Positions 17,519 through 25,731 are shown, counted from the stretch's first letter. The stretch: DNA of 41,180 bases from Xanthobacter autotrophicus (GCF_029991245.1 NZ_JAIVFO010000021.1:1-41180); one strand, 5' to 3'. The notes: generated by a model from the letters alone, not told the origin. Numbers and translations are program-made.

Positions 17519-18553
17519 TCAGGCCGCAGCCGAGACGCCGGTGGGAACCGACGCGATGGTCTTCAGGATCTGCGAGGCGATCTGGTAGGGGTCGCCCATG
17601 GAGTTGGGGCGGCGATCCTCAAGATAGCCCTTGTAGTCGTTCTTGACGAAGGAGTGGGGCACGCGGATGGACGCGCCGCGGTCGGCCACGCCATACGAGA
17701 ACTTGTTCCACGGCGCGGTCTCATGCTTGCCGGTGAGGCGCATGTGGTTGTCCGGGCCGTACACCGCGATGTGCTCCTCGATGTTGGCATCGAAGGCCGC
17801 CATCAGCGCCTCGAAATAGGCCTTGCCGCCCACTTCGCGCAGATAGGTGGTGGAGAAGTTGGCGTGCATGCCCGAGCCGTTCCAGTCGGTGTCGCCGAGC
17901 GGCTTGCAGTGGAACTCGATGTCCACGCCGTACTTCTCGGTGAGACGGAGCAGCAGGTAGCGCGCCATCCAGACTTCGTCGGCCGCCTTCTTGGAGCCCT
18001 TGCCGAAGATCTGGAATTCCCACTGGCCCTTCGCGACTTCCGCGTTGATGCCTTCGTGGTTGATGCCGGCCGCGAGGCAGAGGTCGAGGTGCTCCTCGAC
18101 GATCTGGCGGGCGATGTTGCCGACATTCTTGTAGCCGACGCCGGTGTAGTACGGACCCTGCGGAGCCGGGAAGCCGTTCTCCGGGAAGCCGAGCGGGCGG
18201 CCGTCCTTGTAGAAGAAGTATTCCTGCTCGAAACCGAACCAGGCGCCGGCATCGTCGAGGATGGTGGCGCGCTTGTTGGTCGGGTGCGGCGTGACGCCAT
18301 CGGGCATCATCACTTCGCACATGACCAGGGCGCCGTCGGTGCGGGCCGGATCGGGATAAACCGCCACGGGCTTGAGCACGCAGTCAGAGCTGCGGCCTTC
18401 GGCCTGCTGGGTGGAGCTGCCATCGAAGCCCCACAGCGGCAGTTCCTCGAGGGTCGGGAACACGTCGTATTCCTTGACCTGCGTCTTGCCACGCAGATTG
18501 GGGGTCGGGGTGTAACCGTCCAGCCAGATATACTCGAGTTTAAACTTTGCCAT
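17519..18553 (-). CDS. glnII: Type II glutamine synthetase (GSII)
   Basis: GSII condenses glutamate and ammonium with ATP to make glutamine. This 344-aa enzyme is of the short eukaryote-like type found in rhizobia and some other bacteria next to the usual GlnA. Typical blocks are LEYIWLDGYTPTPNLRGKT, WGFDGSSTQQAEGRSSD, FGFEQEYFF, GQWEFQIFG, the substrate-binding NGSGMHANFST, DRGASIRVP and EDRRPNSMGDPY. GSII is not controlled by adenylylation; regulation is at expression. The sigma-54 promoter at 18651-18666 puts it under nitrogen control, and the divergent GstI-like gene at 19061 suggests a second, post-transcriptional level. Confidence 0.96.
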   Translation of the reverse strand: MAKFKLEYIWLDGYTPTPNLRGKTQVKEYDVFPTLEELPLWGFDGSSTQQAEGRSSDCVLKPVAVYPDPARTDGALVMCEVMMPDGVTPHPTNKRATILDDAGAWFGFEQEYFFYKDGRPLGFPENGFPAPQGPYYTGVGYKNVGNIARQIVEEHLDLCLAAGINHEGINAEVAKGQWEFQIFGKGSKKAADEVWMARYLLLRLTEKYGVDIEFHCKPLGDTDWNGSGMHANFSTTYLREVGGKAYFEALMAAFDANIEEHIAVYGPDNHMRLTGKHETAPWNKFSYGVADRGASIRVPHSFVKNDYKGYLEDRRPNSMGDPYQIASQILKTIASVPTGVSAAA

Positions 18554-18650
18554 TGCAGTCTCTCATAAGCCGATGACGTGAGATTTTGGAACTCGTGACA
18601 GAGCGTCCGGCCGCGAAGAATCCACTGACCGTTTGGGCCGTCCACTCCTT

Positions 18651-18666
18651 AGCAAGCTGCGTGCCA
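18651..18666 (-). promoter_or_regulatory. Sigma-54 (RpoN) promoter of glnII
   Basis: On the minus strand 18666 to 18651 reads TGGCACGCAGCTTGCT. It has the -24 GG and -12 GC doublets exactly 10 bp apart and matches the consensus TGGCACG-N4-TTGC. The predicted start is near 18640, giving a leader of about 87 nt. A TGCAC half-site (18733-18729, minus) lies upstream where NtrC would bind. Confidence 0.9.
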
Positions 18667-18700
18667 GCGTTCACGTAACCGCCACACAAGGGCGCGCGGC

Positions 18701-18718
18701 GCCCTGCCCGGGCAGGGC
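18701..18718. repeat. Perfect 18-bp palindrome upstream of the glnII promoter
   Basis: GCCCTGCCCGGGCAGGGC lies 35 bp upstream of the -24 element. It could be a protein site or a hairpin; it does not fit the NtrC consensus. Confidence 0.85.
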
Positions 18719-18910
18719 CTGCCCATTTGTGCATCAGGATTAGGCCTTACGCTTGGGCGCTTCGCCCATAGTGAAGGCAATGCCGGACCATCGCGCTATC
18801 GGGACGCCACCGCCGCGATTTCGACGGAACAAATACGCGCCACAGGCGATTGATACGGACACCCTCGCTGCACTGCGATAGACGCGCGGATGCCATGCAC
18901 CATGCGCGCA

Positions 18911-18990
18911 AACAAATCCAATATCTGTCTTTAATTTATATACGCCTATAAATTAGGCATTATACTAATTTTTTAGGCAATTTATGTATA
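18911..18990. promoter_or_regulatory. AT-rich regulatory segment upstream of gstI
   Basis: About 80 bp of strikingly AT-rich DNA stand out in a 70 percent GC window. The segment holds an inverted repeat GCCTA-N5-TAGGC (18944-18958) and TTAGGCA twice in direct orientation (18953-18959 and 18973-18979), 20 bp apart, or two helical turns. TATACT (18961-18966) and TATAAA (18947-18952) are possible -10 boxes for gstI. The rest of the glnII-gstI gap shows no gene. Confidence 0.55.
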
Positions 18991-19060
18991 TCCAGATCCA
19001 AAACTCTGCTAAGAACGGATCAATGGATGGCGCCCAGGAGGCTCATCGACCGGAGTTTGA

Positions 19061-19261
19061 ATGATGACTGTGATGCAGAAGCGCGAGACGGCTAAAATCT
19101 ATCCCTTCCCGATGAAGAATGGCGCGAATGGCGGCATGCCTTCCAAAGAGGCGAAATGGGCGGCCGAGATCGCGGCCATGGGCGCCACCCAGGCGGTCAT
19201 CGGCTCCAGCTGGTATCACGACGAAGCGGTAAAGGCCGACACCCAGCCGCAGCGCCGCTGA
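19061..19261 (+). CDS. gstI: GstI-like small protein (DUF2735), putative glutamine synthetase translational inhibitor
   Basis: This 66-aa protein has the conserved core RETAKIYPFPMK near the start, which I recognise as the DUF2735 signature. In Rhizobium leguminosarum a small protein called GstI, encoded divergently upstream of glnII, lowers GSII synthesis after transcription. Size, position, orientation and the N-terminal core all agree here. Two adjacent ATGs (19061, 19064) follow GGAG at 19052-19055. A clear intrinsic terminator lies 125 bp downstream. The link to GstI function is from established knowledge of that locus plus synteny; the protein has no catalytic motif. Confidence 0.72.
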   Translation: MMTVMQKRETAKIYPFPMKNGANGGMPSKEAKWAAEIAAMGATQAVIGSSWYHDEAVKADTQPQRR

Positions 19262-19386
19262 GCTGATCGCGCATGGCCAACGGCTGCCGGGGCAGGTCCC
19301 GGAGCCGTTATCCCTGGGCTCGCCCGACGAATGTTCGATCTGGCCACGCCGCACTGGCCGGATAGGCGCAGAGCGGGCTCAGGGTT

Positions 19387-19409
19387 CGGCCGCGCAAGCG
19401 GCCGTTTTT
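19387..19409 (+). terminator. Intrinsic terminator after gstI
   Basis: CGGCCGC and GCGGCCG pair around a GCAA tetraloop, followed by TTTTT. This is the clearest Rho-independent terminator in the window. It lies 125 bp beyond the gstI stop, leaving room for a 3' untranslated tail or a small RNA. Confidence 0.88.
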
Positions 19410-19526
19410 GTCTTTGCTTCCCTTGCTTTGCCTCCCTCGCGCCCCCGTTCCGGGCATTCGAATCCGCGCGTGGATCGGCTCTTGCTTCTCCTGCCCCGGG
19501 ACACCTTCACGGGTAGGGAATGCGAC

Positions 19527-19841
19527 ATGGCTCTCGACATCAACGGCGACTGGACCGACGCCGACCTCGCCAAGCTCATCGGCTCGGTGGTGGATGACCG
19601 CGACTGGCGGCTGGAAGTGACGAAGGAGGGTGTCGCCACCCTCGCCGACAAGACCGCCAACCCCACCGGCGCGGACTATGACGAGGGCCTGCACTGCTTT
19701 TTTGAAACCTGGATGTCCGGCACGGACTTCGTCGGCCCCTCGGCGGCAGGCGACAAGACGCTGGTGGGCAAGATCGCCACGGCGCTGCGCGCCAATTATC
19801 CGGCGCTGCAGGGCGACAAGTTCATCTACGTGTCGCTTTAA
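19527..19841 (+). CDS. Hypothetical protein (104 aa)
   Basis: I do not recognise a named family. The frame from the ATG at 19527 (after GTAGGGAA) gives a 104-aa soluble acidic protein: MALDINGDWTDADLAKLIGS, a central VTKEGVATLADK, then DEGLHCFFETW and a C-terminal LQGDKFIYVSL. No signal peptide, membrane segment or cysteine cluster is present; it has one cysteine. Codon use matches the neighbours, with GC-rich third positions, which supports a real gene. It follows the gstI terminator and so is probably a separate unit. No function is suggested by its neighbours. Confidence 0.7.
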   Translation: MALDINGDWTDADLAKLIGSVVDDRDWRLEVTKEGVATLADKTANPTGADYDEGLHCFFETWMSGTDFVGPSAAGDKTLVGKIATALRANYPALQGDKFIYVSL

Positions 19842-19866
19842 AGCCCGATCCAAAGAGCGCGATCCA

Positions 19867-19887
19867 AGCAAACTGGACCCGTTTGCT
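19867..19887 (+). terminator. Hairpin after the hypothetical gene
   Basis: AGCAAAC and GTTTGCT form a 7-bp stem with a 7-nt loop, 25 bp after the stop of the 104-aa gene. There is no T-run. Confidence 0.4.
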
Positions 19888-19928
19888 CGGCGAGTAGCCC
19901 GCTCAATCAGAGATCGAGAAGTCGTTGT

Positions 19929-19957
19929 CCGATCAGCTTGCATCGCGAGCTGATCGG
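19929..19957. terminator. 10-bp inverted repeat, possible terminator
   Basis: CCGATCAGCT (19929-19938) and AGCTGATCGG (19948-19957) are perfect arms around a 9-nt loop, in the gap between two convergent genes. No T-run follows on either strand. Confidence 0.4.
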
Positions 19958-20015
19958 CGCGCGCTCTGGGCGGGCCATAAGGCGCCCACGGCCCGGACAC
20001 GCGCCGCGCGGGCGT

Positions 20016-20117
20016 CTCATGCCACCGACCCGGTCTCCGACCGGTGCCGCTCAGGCGCCGCGCAGGCTCATGCCACCACCCCGGTCTCCGACCGGTGCCG
20101 CTCAGGCGCCGCGCGGG
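20016..20117. repeat. 51-bp tandem repeat, two units
   Basis: Units 20016-20066 and 20067-20117 differ at only two of 51 positions. Partial matches continue on both sides (CTCGTGCC at 20118). The unit length is a multiple of three, but the frame through it is a short arginine-rich one with no family resemblance. The rest of the 19842-20160 gap contains only the hairpins listed. Confidence 0.92.
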
Positions 20118-20160
20118 CTCGTGCCAACGGCCACTGAGAAAAGCGCATCGCCCGCGGGTC

Positions 20161-20928
20161 TCACTGGCACAGGAATCCGCCGTCCACCGGCAGGATGTGG
20201 CCGGTGATCATGGAAGCCATGGAGCTTGCCAGGAACAGGACCGCGTCGGCCACCTCCTCCGGCTCGGCAATGCGGCCCATGGGCATCAGCGCCTCGATCT
20301 TGGCGAGTTGCTCCGCGTCGTTCATCAGGGGCGCAATGAAGGGCGTGCGCACCCAGGTGGGCGCCACGGCATTCACCCGTATGCCCGCCGGGGCCAGCTC
20401 CACCGCCAGCGCGCGGGTGAGGTTCACGATGGCGCCCTTGCTGGCCTGATAGGCCGGGTTGGGATAAGGCCCACCCCCCGACAGCCCCATGATGGAAGCG
20501 ATGTTGACGATGGCGCCCGCGCCCTGCGCCCGCATGGCCGGCACCACGGCGCGGGCGCACAGGAAGGCGCCGGTGACATTCACCGCGAACACGCGCTCCC
20601 AGTCGGCCAGCGCCAGTTCGGCAATGCCCTTGCGGATGGAGAGGCCGGCATTGTTGACGAGAATATCCACACGGCCGCAGGCGGCGAGAACATCCTTCAC
20701 GCCCTCCGCCACCGCCACCTCATCGGTCACGTCGCAGGCGAGGCTGGAGGCGCGCGCGCCCTCCGCCTTCAGCGCCTGCGCTGCCGCCTCGGCGGCCACG
20801 CCGTCGCGGTCGGCCAGCACCACGTGGGCGCCCTGCCGGGCAAGGACCTGCGCCGCCGCAAGGCCGATGCCGCTGGCCGCCCCCGTCACCAGGGCCACTT
20901 TCCCGGACAGATCGAGATCCGCCGCCAT
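20161..20928 (-). CDS. SDR-family dehydrogenase, candidate benzoate-diol dehydrogenase
   Basis: This 255-aa classical short-chain dehydrogenase has the NAD(P) motif TGAASGIG (15-22), NNAG (92-95), a probable catalytic S145, and YQASK with Y160 and K164. It is the last gene of the minus-strand cat/ben unit, 143 bp after the transporter. That position makes it the only local candidate for oxidising the cis-diol made by BenABC to catechol, the BenD step. However, its motifs (NNAG, FNVNVTG-like, ITGHILPVDGG) are of the FabG/glucose-dehydrogenase type, whereas BenD proteins I recall have NNVGG. Function is therefore inferred from context only. The start at 20928 is supported by the Rossmann motif position. 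Confidence 0.82.
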   Translation of the reverse strand: MAADLDLSGKVALVTGAASGIGLAAAQVLARQGAHVVLADRDGVAAEAAAQALKAEGARASSLACDVTDEVAVAEGVKDVLAACGRVDILVNNAGLSIRKGIAELALADWERVFAVNVTGAFLCARAVVPAMRAQGAGAIVNIASIMGLSGGGPYPNPAYQASKGAIVNLTRALAVELAPAGIRVNAVAPTWVRTPFIAPLMNDAEQLAKIEALMPMGRIAEPEEVADAVLFLASSMASMITGHILPVDGGFLCQ

Positions 20929-21071
20929 TCCCGCCTTCCTCCCCGCGATTCGCGGGGCGATCATCCCACATGCGCGCGCATCGCGCGCCGTCCCGAAACG
21001 GCATCGGGCGGCCCCGCCGGTGACGACGGGACCACCCGGTGACGCCCGGTTCGGGATCTCGGCCGGCGCTC

Positions 21072-22460
21072 TCAGCCCTCCTGCGCGACCTGCGCCACCG
21101 GCACGGCCTCCAGCGTCGCGCCGGACTGCAGGCGGCCCTTCAGGAAGATGGCGAGGCCTGCCACCAGGGCGGGCGCGGCGGCGATGGCGAAGATGGTCTC
21201 GAAGCCCCAGTGGAAGGACAACAGCAGCCCGCCCACCATGGAGCCCACCACCGAGCCCGAGCGGCCGATGCCGTTGGCCCAGCTGACGCCGGTGGCCCGG
21301 CTCGCGGTGGGATAATAGGCCGCCGCCAGCGCGTTGATGCCGATCTGCGAGCCGGCGATGCAGAAGCCGGCGCCGAACACCGCCACCGGCAGCAGGCCCG
21401 GAACGCCGGTGGAATTGCCGATGGCCGTGACGCACAGGCCGCCGCCCACATAGGCGGAAGCGAGCAGCGCGTGGGGGTTCACCTTGTCCATGAACAGGCC
21501 CAGCACCACGCCGCCGAGGGTGCCGCCGAGCTGGAGCATCATGGTGATCAGCGCCGCCTGCTGGATCGAGGCGCCGCCGGAATTGATGAAGGTGGGCAGC
21601 CAGTTGGTGAGGAGATAATAGACCAGCAGGCTCATGAAGAAGGCGAGCCACAACAGCAGCGTGCCGCCCACCAGGTTGCGCGCGAACAATTGCTGCACCG
21701 GCAGCCCCTTGGCCTTCTTCGGCCCCACGAAGACCGCGCCGGACAGGTCCGCTTCGGGAGCGATGCGGGCAAGGTTGCGCGCCGCGGCCCGCGAGCGGGG
21801 ATCCTTCAGCACCAGGAAGCGGATGGATTCCGGCAGCAACGCCCACAGCAGCACAGCCACCACGAGGGGCACCACGCCGCCCACCACCAGCACCGAGCGC
21901 CAGCCATGCTCCGCCACCAGCTGTGCCGCCAGCAGGCCGCCCATGGCCGACCCCAAAGTGAAGCCGCAGAACATGATGGTGACGAGGAACGACCGCTTGC
22001 GCTCGGGGCAATATTCCGAGGTGAGCGTGATGGCGCTGGGCATGGCGGCGCCGAGCCCGAGGCCGGTGACGAAGCGCCACCAGGTGAGTTCCGTGATGGA
22101 GTGGGAGAAGGCCGCCCCCAGCGAGGCGAGGCCGAAGAAGACCACCGAGAAGATCAGCAAGGGCTTGCGCCCGAAACGGTCGGCGAAGGGGCCGATGACC
22201 AGCGCCCCCACCATGAGGCCGAACAGGCCGGCGCCGAACATGGGGCCGAGCACGGCCGGGGTGAGCTGCCATTCGGCGCGGATGGCCGGCGCGATGAAGG
22301 CCGCCGCCGCCGTGTCGAAGCCGTCCACGGCGACGATGATGAAGCACAGGACGATGATGAGCAGCTGGAACCGCGAAACCGGGCTCTCATCGATGATCTG
22401 CTGGATGTTGACCGGCCTTGGACCCGCCGGGGTCGGGGCCGGTTGAGCTGGGGCAGACAT
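21072..22460 (-). CDS. MFS aromatic acid:H+ symporter (BenK/PcaK-like)
   Basis: This 462-aa, 12-segment major facilitator belongs to the AAHS family that imports benzoate, 4-hydroxybenzoate and related acids with protons. Features are DGFDTAAAAFIAPAI in TM1, the signature GPFADRFGRKPLL between TM2 and TM3, PESIRFLVLK in the central loop and GGVVLGLFMDKV after TM8. The ATG at 22460 has GAGAGG upstream. It sits between benC and the SDR gene, so benzoate is the most likely substrate, but 4-hydroxybenzoate or muconate cannot be excluded. A 191-bp gap to benC may hold a separate promoter. Confidence 0.88.
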   Translation of the reverse strand: MSAPAQPAPTPAGPRPVNIQQIIDESPVSRFQLLIIVLCFIIVAVDGFDTAAAAFIAPAIRAEWQLTPAVLGPMFGAGLFGLMVGALVIGPFADRFGRKPLLIFSVVFFGLASLGAAFSHSITELTWWRFVTGLGLGAAMPSAITLTSEYCPERKRSFLVTIMFCGFTLGSAMGGLLAAQLVAEHGWRSVLVVGGVVPLVVAVLLWALLPESIRFLVLKDPRSRAAARNLARIAPEADLSGAVFVGPKKAKGLPVQQLFARNLVGGTLLLWLAFFMSLLVYYLLTNWLPTFINSGGASIQQAALITMMLQLGGTLGGVVLGLFMDKVNPHALLASAYVGGGLCVTAIGNSTGVPGLLPVAVFGAGFCIAGSQIGINALAAAYYPTASRATGVSWANGIGRSGSVVGSMVGGLLLSFHWGFETIFAIAAAPALVAGLAIFLKGRLQSGATLEAVPVAQVAQEG

Positions 22461-22651
22461 GGCTGTTTCCTCTCTGGGATAGAAGGGGGTGCCGGCTTTG
22501 CCGTGCTGGTCTTGGGCCGCGATGAGCCAGGCAGATGGCGCGCGTGTCCCCGTCCCGCGGCCGTGGGCGGCAGCGGGTCTGGACCATGCGTTCCGAGGTC
22601 CGGGCGGCGGCACGCCGTCGTTTTCACACCGCCCGTTTCACGCTGATGCTT

Positions 22652-23671
22652 TCACGCCGCCTTGGCCTCGGCGCCGGGGGAGAATTTCTCGTAATGGAAG
22701 GCGGCAGGGGTCACCCCCGCGGCCTGGAAATGGTGCCGCACCGCATCCACCATGGCCGGCGGGCCGCACAGATAGGTATCCACGTCGCCGCCGTTGAGAT
22801 GCTCGGGCGCGAGGTGATGGGTCACATAGCCCTTGCGCGAATGCCCGCTTGCCGGATCGGCGACGACGGTGGCGAAGGTGAAGCCCGGCAGGCGGGCGGC
22901 GAATGCCTCCAGCTTGTCCACCAGCACCAGATCGGCGTCGGCGGTGACGCCATAGACCAGGTGCGCCGGCACGTTCAGGCCGTCGCGCGCCAGGAGGTCC
23001 AGCATGGCGAGGAAGGGGGCGAGCCCGGTGCCGCCGGCGAGGAACAGCAGCGGCCGCGTCACCGGTCGCAGATAGAAGGAGCCCATGGGCGCGGTGAAGC
23101 TCAGCGCATCGCCCACCTGCGCCCGCTCGGCGAGGAAGGACGACATGCGCCCGCCGGGAATGTTGCGCACCAGGAATTCCACCTCGCCGTCCCGCGGCAG
23201 GCTGGAGAAGGAATAGGCGCGCACCTCCCGCGTGCCGGGCAGGCCGAGATTGGCATATTGCCCCGGCAGGAAGGCGAGTTCGCCGCCCTCGATCTTCAGC
23301 GCGAAGGAAAGCGTCGTGGGCGAAAGCCGCTCCAGCCGCGACAGGCGCGCTGCGAAGGTGGAGGGGCCTGCCTTGCAGAGGGCCGAGGTGGCGGCGATCT
23401 TCACCACGCAATCGCTCTTCGGCCGCATCTGGCAGGTGAGCACGAAGCCTTCCGCCGCCTCGTCCTCGCTGAGGGCGTCCTCGATATAGTCGCCCTTGTC
23501 ATAGGCGCCGCTTTCGCAATGGCTCTTGCAGGTGCCGCAGGCGCCGTCGCGGCAGTCGAACGGCACGTTGATGCCGGAGCGATAGGCCGCGTCCGCCACC
23601 GTCTCCCCGGTGCCGCAGGTGATGAAGCGGGTGACCCCGTCCTCGAAGCTCAGCGCGATCTTGTGGCTCAC
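22652..23671 (-). CDS. benC: Benzoate 1,2-dioxygenase reductase component
   Basis: BenC passes electrons from NADH to the BenAB oxygenase. The 339-aa protein has an N-terminal plant-type [2Fe-2S] ferredoxin domain with C40, C45, C48 and C80 as ligands (CRDGACGTC). It is followed by a ferredoxin-reductase module with the FAD motif RAYSFSS (151-157), the NAD motif GGTGLAPF (213-220), LCGPPAMV (301-308) and C-terminal YEKF. This ferredoxin-reductase fusion is the normal BenC/XylZ design. It is 13 bp downstream of benB, so tightly co-transcribed. Confidence 0.95.
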   Translation of the reverse strand: MSHKIALSFEDGVTRFITCGTGETVADAAYRSGINVPFDCRDGACGTCKSHCESGAYDKGDYIEDALSEDEAAEGFVLTCQMRPKSDCVVKIAATSALCKAGPSTFAARLSRLERLSPTTLSFALKIEGGELAFLPGQYANLGLPGTREVRAYSFSSLPRDGEVEFLVRNIPGGRMSSFLAERAQVGDALSFTAPMGSFYLRPVTRPLLFLAGGTGLAPFLAMLDLLARDGLNVPAHLVYGVTADADLVLVDKLEAFAARLPGFTFATVVADPASGHSRKGYVTHHLAPEHLNGGDVDTYLCGPPAMVDAVRHHFQAAGVTPAAFHYEKFSPGAEAKAA

Positions 23672-23684
23672 CGCCGCCTCCCGC

Positions 23685-24176
23685 TCAAATGTGGTAGATG
23701 TCGACCACCTGGTGGATGTAATCGTTCTTCAGCACCACCTTCTTGTTGGTGATCCTGAAGTCGTTCCCCGTGGTGTCGAGCGTGTAGAAGGACGAGCCGA
23801 AATAGGTGTCGGTCGTCTTGTAGCGGAAGCTCAGTGTGAACCAGTTGAAGCGCACGCTGACGCTGGCGCCGGTCTCCTCCAAAATCTCGATGTTGGTGAG
23901 ATTGTGCGAGGTGCGCGGCTCCGGCAGGCTGGTGGCGGAGGAGCGCTCGGTGCGGATGCGGAACACCCGGTCCTCCAGCCCCTGCTTCTGCCCGTAATAG
24001 ATGAGCGAGATGTCGGTCTGGGGGTTTTCCACCAGCTCGTCATTGTCGTCCCAGGAGGGCATCCAGAAGACGGCCTCGGGGGCGTAGAGGGACAGCCAGC
24101 TCTCCCAGTCCTTGTCGTCGAGCAGGCGGGCTTCGCGATACAGGAAGGCCGCCACGGCCTCGTGGGTCACATTCAT
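23685..24176 (-). CDS. benB: Benzoate 1,2-dioxygenase small (beta) subunit
   Basis: BenB is the structural beta subunit of the ring-hydroxylating oxygenase, with an NTF2-like fold. The 163-aa sequence shows FLYREARLLDDKDWESWLSLYAPEAVFWMPSW near the start, DISLIYYG, LEDRVFRIRTERSSA and the C-terminal KKVVLKNDYIHQVVDIYHI, all close to BenB/XylY. It has no cofactor of its own. It lies between benA (60 bp upstream) and benC (13 bp downstream). Confidence 0.95.
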   Translation of the reverse strand: MNVTHEAVAAFLYREARLLDDKDWESWLSLYAPEAVFWMPSWDDNDELVENPQTDISLIYYGQKQGLEDRVFRIRTERSSATSLPEPRTSHNLTNIEILEETGASVSVRFNWFTLSFRYKTTDTYFGSSFYTLDTTGNDFRITNKKVVLKNDYIHQVVDIYHI

Positions 24177-24236
24177 GGTTTCCTCCCGGACGGCGGCTCT
24201 TGAAGGCGCGCCGTCTCTGGTTAAGTCATTGGCCGG

Positions 24237-25643
24237 TCAGGACGCGTCCGCAGCGTCGGTGGCGGCGACGGCGCGGGCCAGCGTGTCCTTCCAGTAGCGG
24301 TGCTGGACCACGAACAGGCCCTCGTCCTCGGTCTTGGCGCCGGACAGCAGGGGCTTCAGGCCGATGGCGGCGGCGCCTTCGTCCGCCCCCTCGATCCAGT
24401 GGGTGGCGCCCCGCGACAGGTCGTTCCACGGCGCGGAGGTGGCCATGAAGCCCATCTGGCAGGAGCGGAATTCCTCCAGGTCGTCGGGCGTCGCCATGCC
24501 GGAGGCGTTGAAGAAGTCTTCATACTGGCGGATGCGGTGGGCGCGGGCCTGCGCGCTCTCGCCCTTGGGGGCGATGCAATAGATGGTGACCTCGGTCTTA
24601 TCCACGCTGATGGGCCGGAAGGTGCGGATCTGCGAGGAGAACTGGTCCATCAGATAGACGTTGGGGTAGAGGCACAGATTGCGCGAGCGGCTGATCATCC
24701 AGTCGGCCATGGCGTCGCCGAACTTGTCCGCGAGTTCCACGCGGCGGTCGTAGAGCGGCCGATCCTCGGGATTGGCCCAGCGGGTCCACAGCAGCAGGTG
24801 GCCATGCTCGAAGGAATAGAAGCCGCCGCCCTGCTTGGCCCAGTTGCCGGCGTCCATGGCGCGCACGTCGTCCTTGCCGGCGGCGGCTGCGGCCGCGGCC
24901 TTGCGCTGGTTGACGGTGGCGGCATAGTTCCAGTGCACCGAGGTGACGTGATAGCCGTCGGCGCCGTTCTCCGCCTGCACCTTCCAGTTGCCGTCATAGA
25001 CGTAGGTGGAATTGCCGCGCAATACTTCGAGACCTTCCGGCGACTGGTCCACGATCATGTCGATGATCTTGGCGGCCTCGCCCAGATGTTCTGTGAGAGG
25101 CTTCACGTCTTCCTTCAGCGAGCCGAACAGGAAGCCGCGATAATTCTCGAACCGCGCCACCTTGGTGAGGTCGTGGGAGCCATTGGCGTTGAAGCTGTCC
25201 GGATAGCCGGCGCCGTCCGGCTCCTTGGTCTTCAGCAGCTTGCCGGCGTTGGAGAAGGTCCAGCCGTGGAACGGGCAGGTATAGGTCGCCTTGTTGCCGC
25301 GCTTGTGCCGGCACAGCATGGCGCCGCGGTGGGAGCAGGCATTGACGAGGGCGTGCAATTCGCCCTTGCGGTCGCGGGTGATGACGATGGGCTGGCGGCC
25401 GATGAAGGTGGTGAAATAATCGTTCGGATTGGGGATCTGGCTCTCGTGGGCGAGGTAGATCCAGTTGCCCTCGAAGATGTGCTTCATCTCCAGCTCGAAC
25501 AGGTCGGGATCGGTGAAGATGTCGCGGCGGCAGCGATAGAGGCCCTTGGCCGGATCCTCCACCACGGCGCCTTCGAGGCGGGCTTTGAGCGCGGCGGTGT
25601 CAGGGGCCGGGGCAGTGTCGGGGACCGGGCTATGGGCGTTCAT
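24237..25643 (-). CDS. benA: Benzoate 1,2-dioxygenase large (alpha) subunit
   Basis: BenA is the catalytic Rieske oxygenase that adds O2 across benzoate to form the cis-1,2-diol carboxylate. The 468-aa product has Rieske ligands C103, H105, C123 and H126 (CSHRGAML, then CPFHGW). The mononuclear iron site uses H232 and H237 in DGYHVTSVH and D333 in YPNVYLMDQ, with D229 as the bridge between neighbouring subunits. The [10 protein letters not shown] region fits the benzoate/toluate subgroup. A run of alanines (about 249-255) is a low-complexity insert. A toluate or related benzoate specificity is possible, but catA and catB alongside favour benzoate. Confidence 0.95.
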   Translation of the reverse strand: MNAHSPVPDTAPAPDTAALKARLEGAVVEDPAKGLYRCRRDIFTDPDLFELEMKHIFEGNWIYLAHESQIPNPNDYFTTFIGRQPIVITRDRKGELHALVNACSHRGAMLCRHKRGNKATYTCPFHGWTFSNAGKLLKTKEPDGAGYPDSFNANGSHDLTKVARFENYRGFLFGSLKEDVKPLTEHLGEAAKIIDMIVDQSPEGLEVLRGNSTYVYDGNWKVQAENGADGYHVTSVHWNYAATVNQRKAAAAAAAGKDDVRAMDAGNWAKQGGGFYSFEHGHLLLWTRWANPEDRPLYDRRVELADKFGDAMADWMISRSRNLCLYPNVYLMDQFSSQIRTFRPISVDKTEVTIYCIAPKGESAQARAHRIRQYEDFFNASGMATPDDLEEFRSCQMGFMATSAPWNDLSRGATHWIEGADEGAAAIGLKPLLSGAKTEDEGLFVVQHRYWKDTLARAVAATDAADAS

Positions 25644-25731
25644 TGGCGTTTCCTCTTTGCCGGCTCGGCCCGCCGTCGGTGCGACGGGCCGTCCGGATCA
25701 TTGCGGGAAGGTCTGTGACGTTGCGCCCGCC

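Noticed and set aside
17274-17588. A 104-codon plus-strand frame with a strong GGAGGG site before ATG
   Set aside because: It contains the glnII terminator hairpin, runs into antisense glnII and resembles no protein; the ribosome-site match is probably chance.
19262-19386. tRNA gene or defined small RNA between gstI and its terminator
   Set aside because: No cloverleaf with a T-loop GTTCRA box fits; the stretch may simply be a long 3' untranslated region.
19925-20137. Arginine-rich 70-codon frame across the 51-bp tandem repeat
   Set aside because: There is no ribosome site, and its composition comes only from the repeat; it has no family resemblance.
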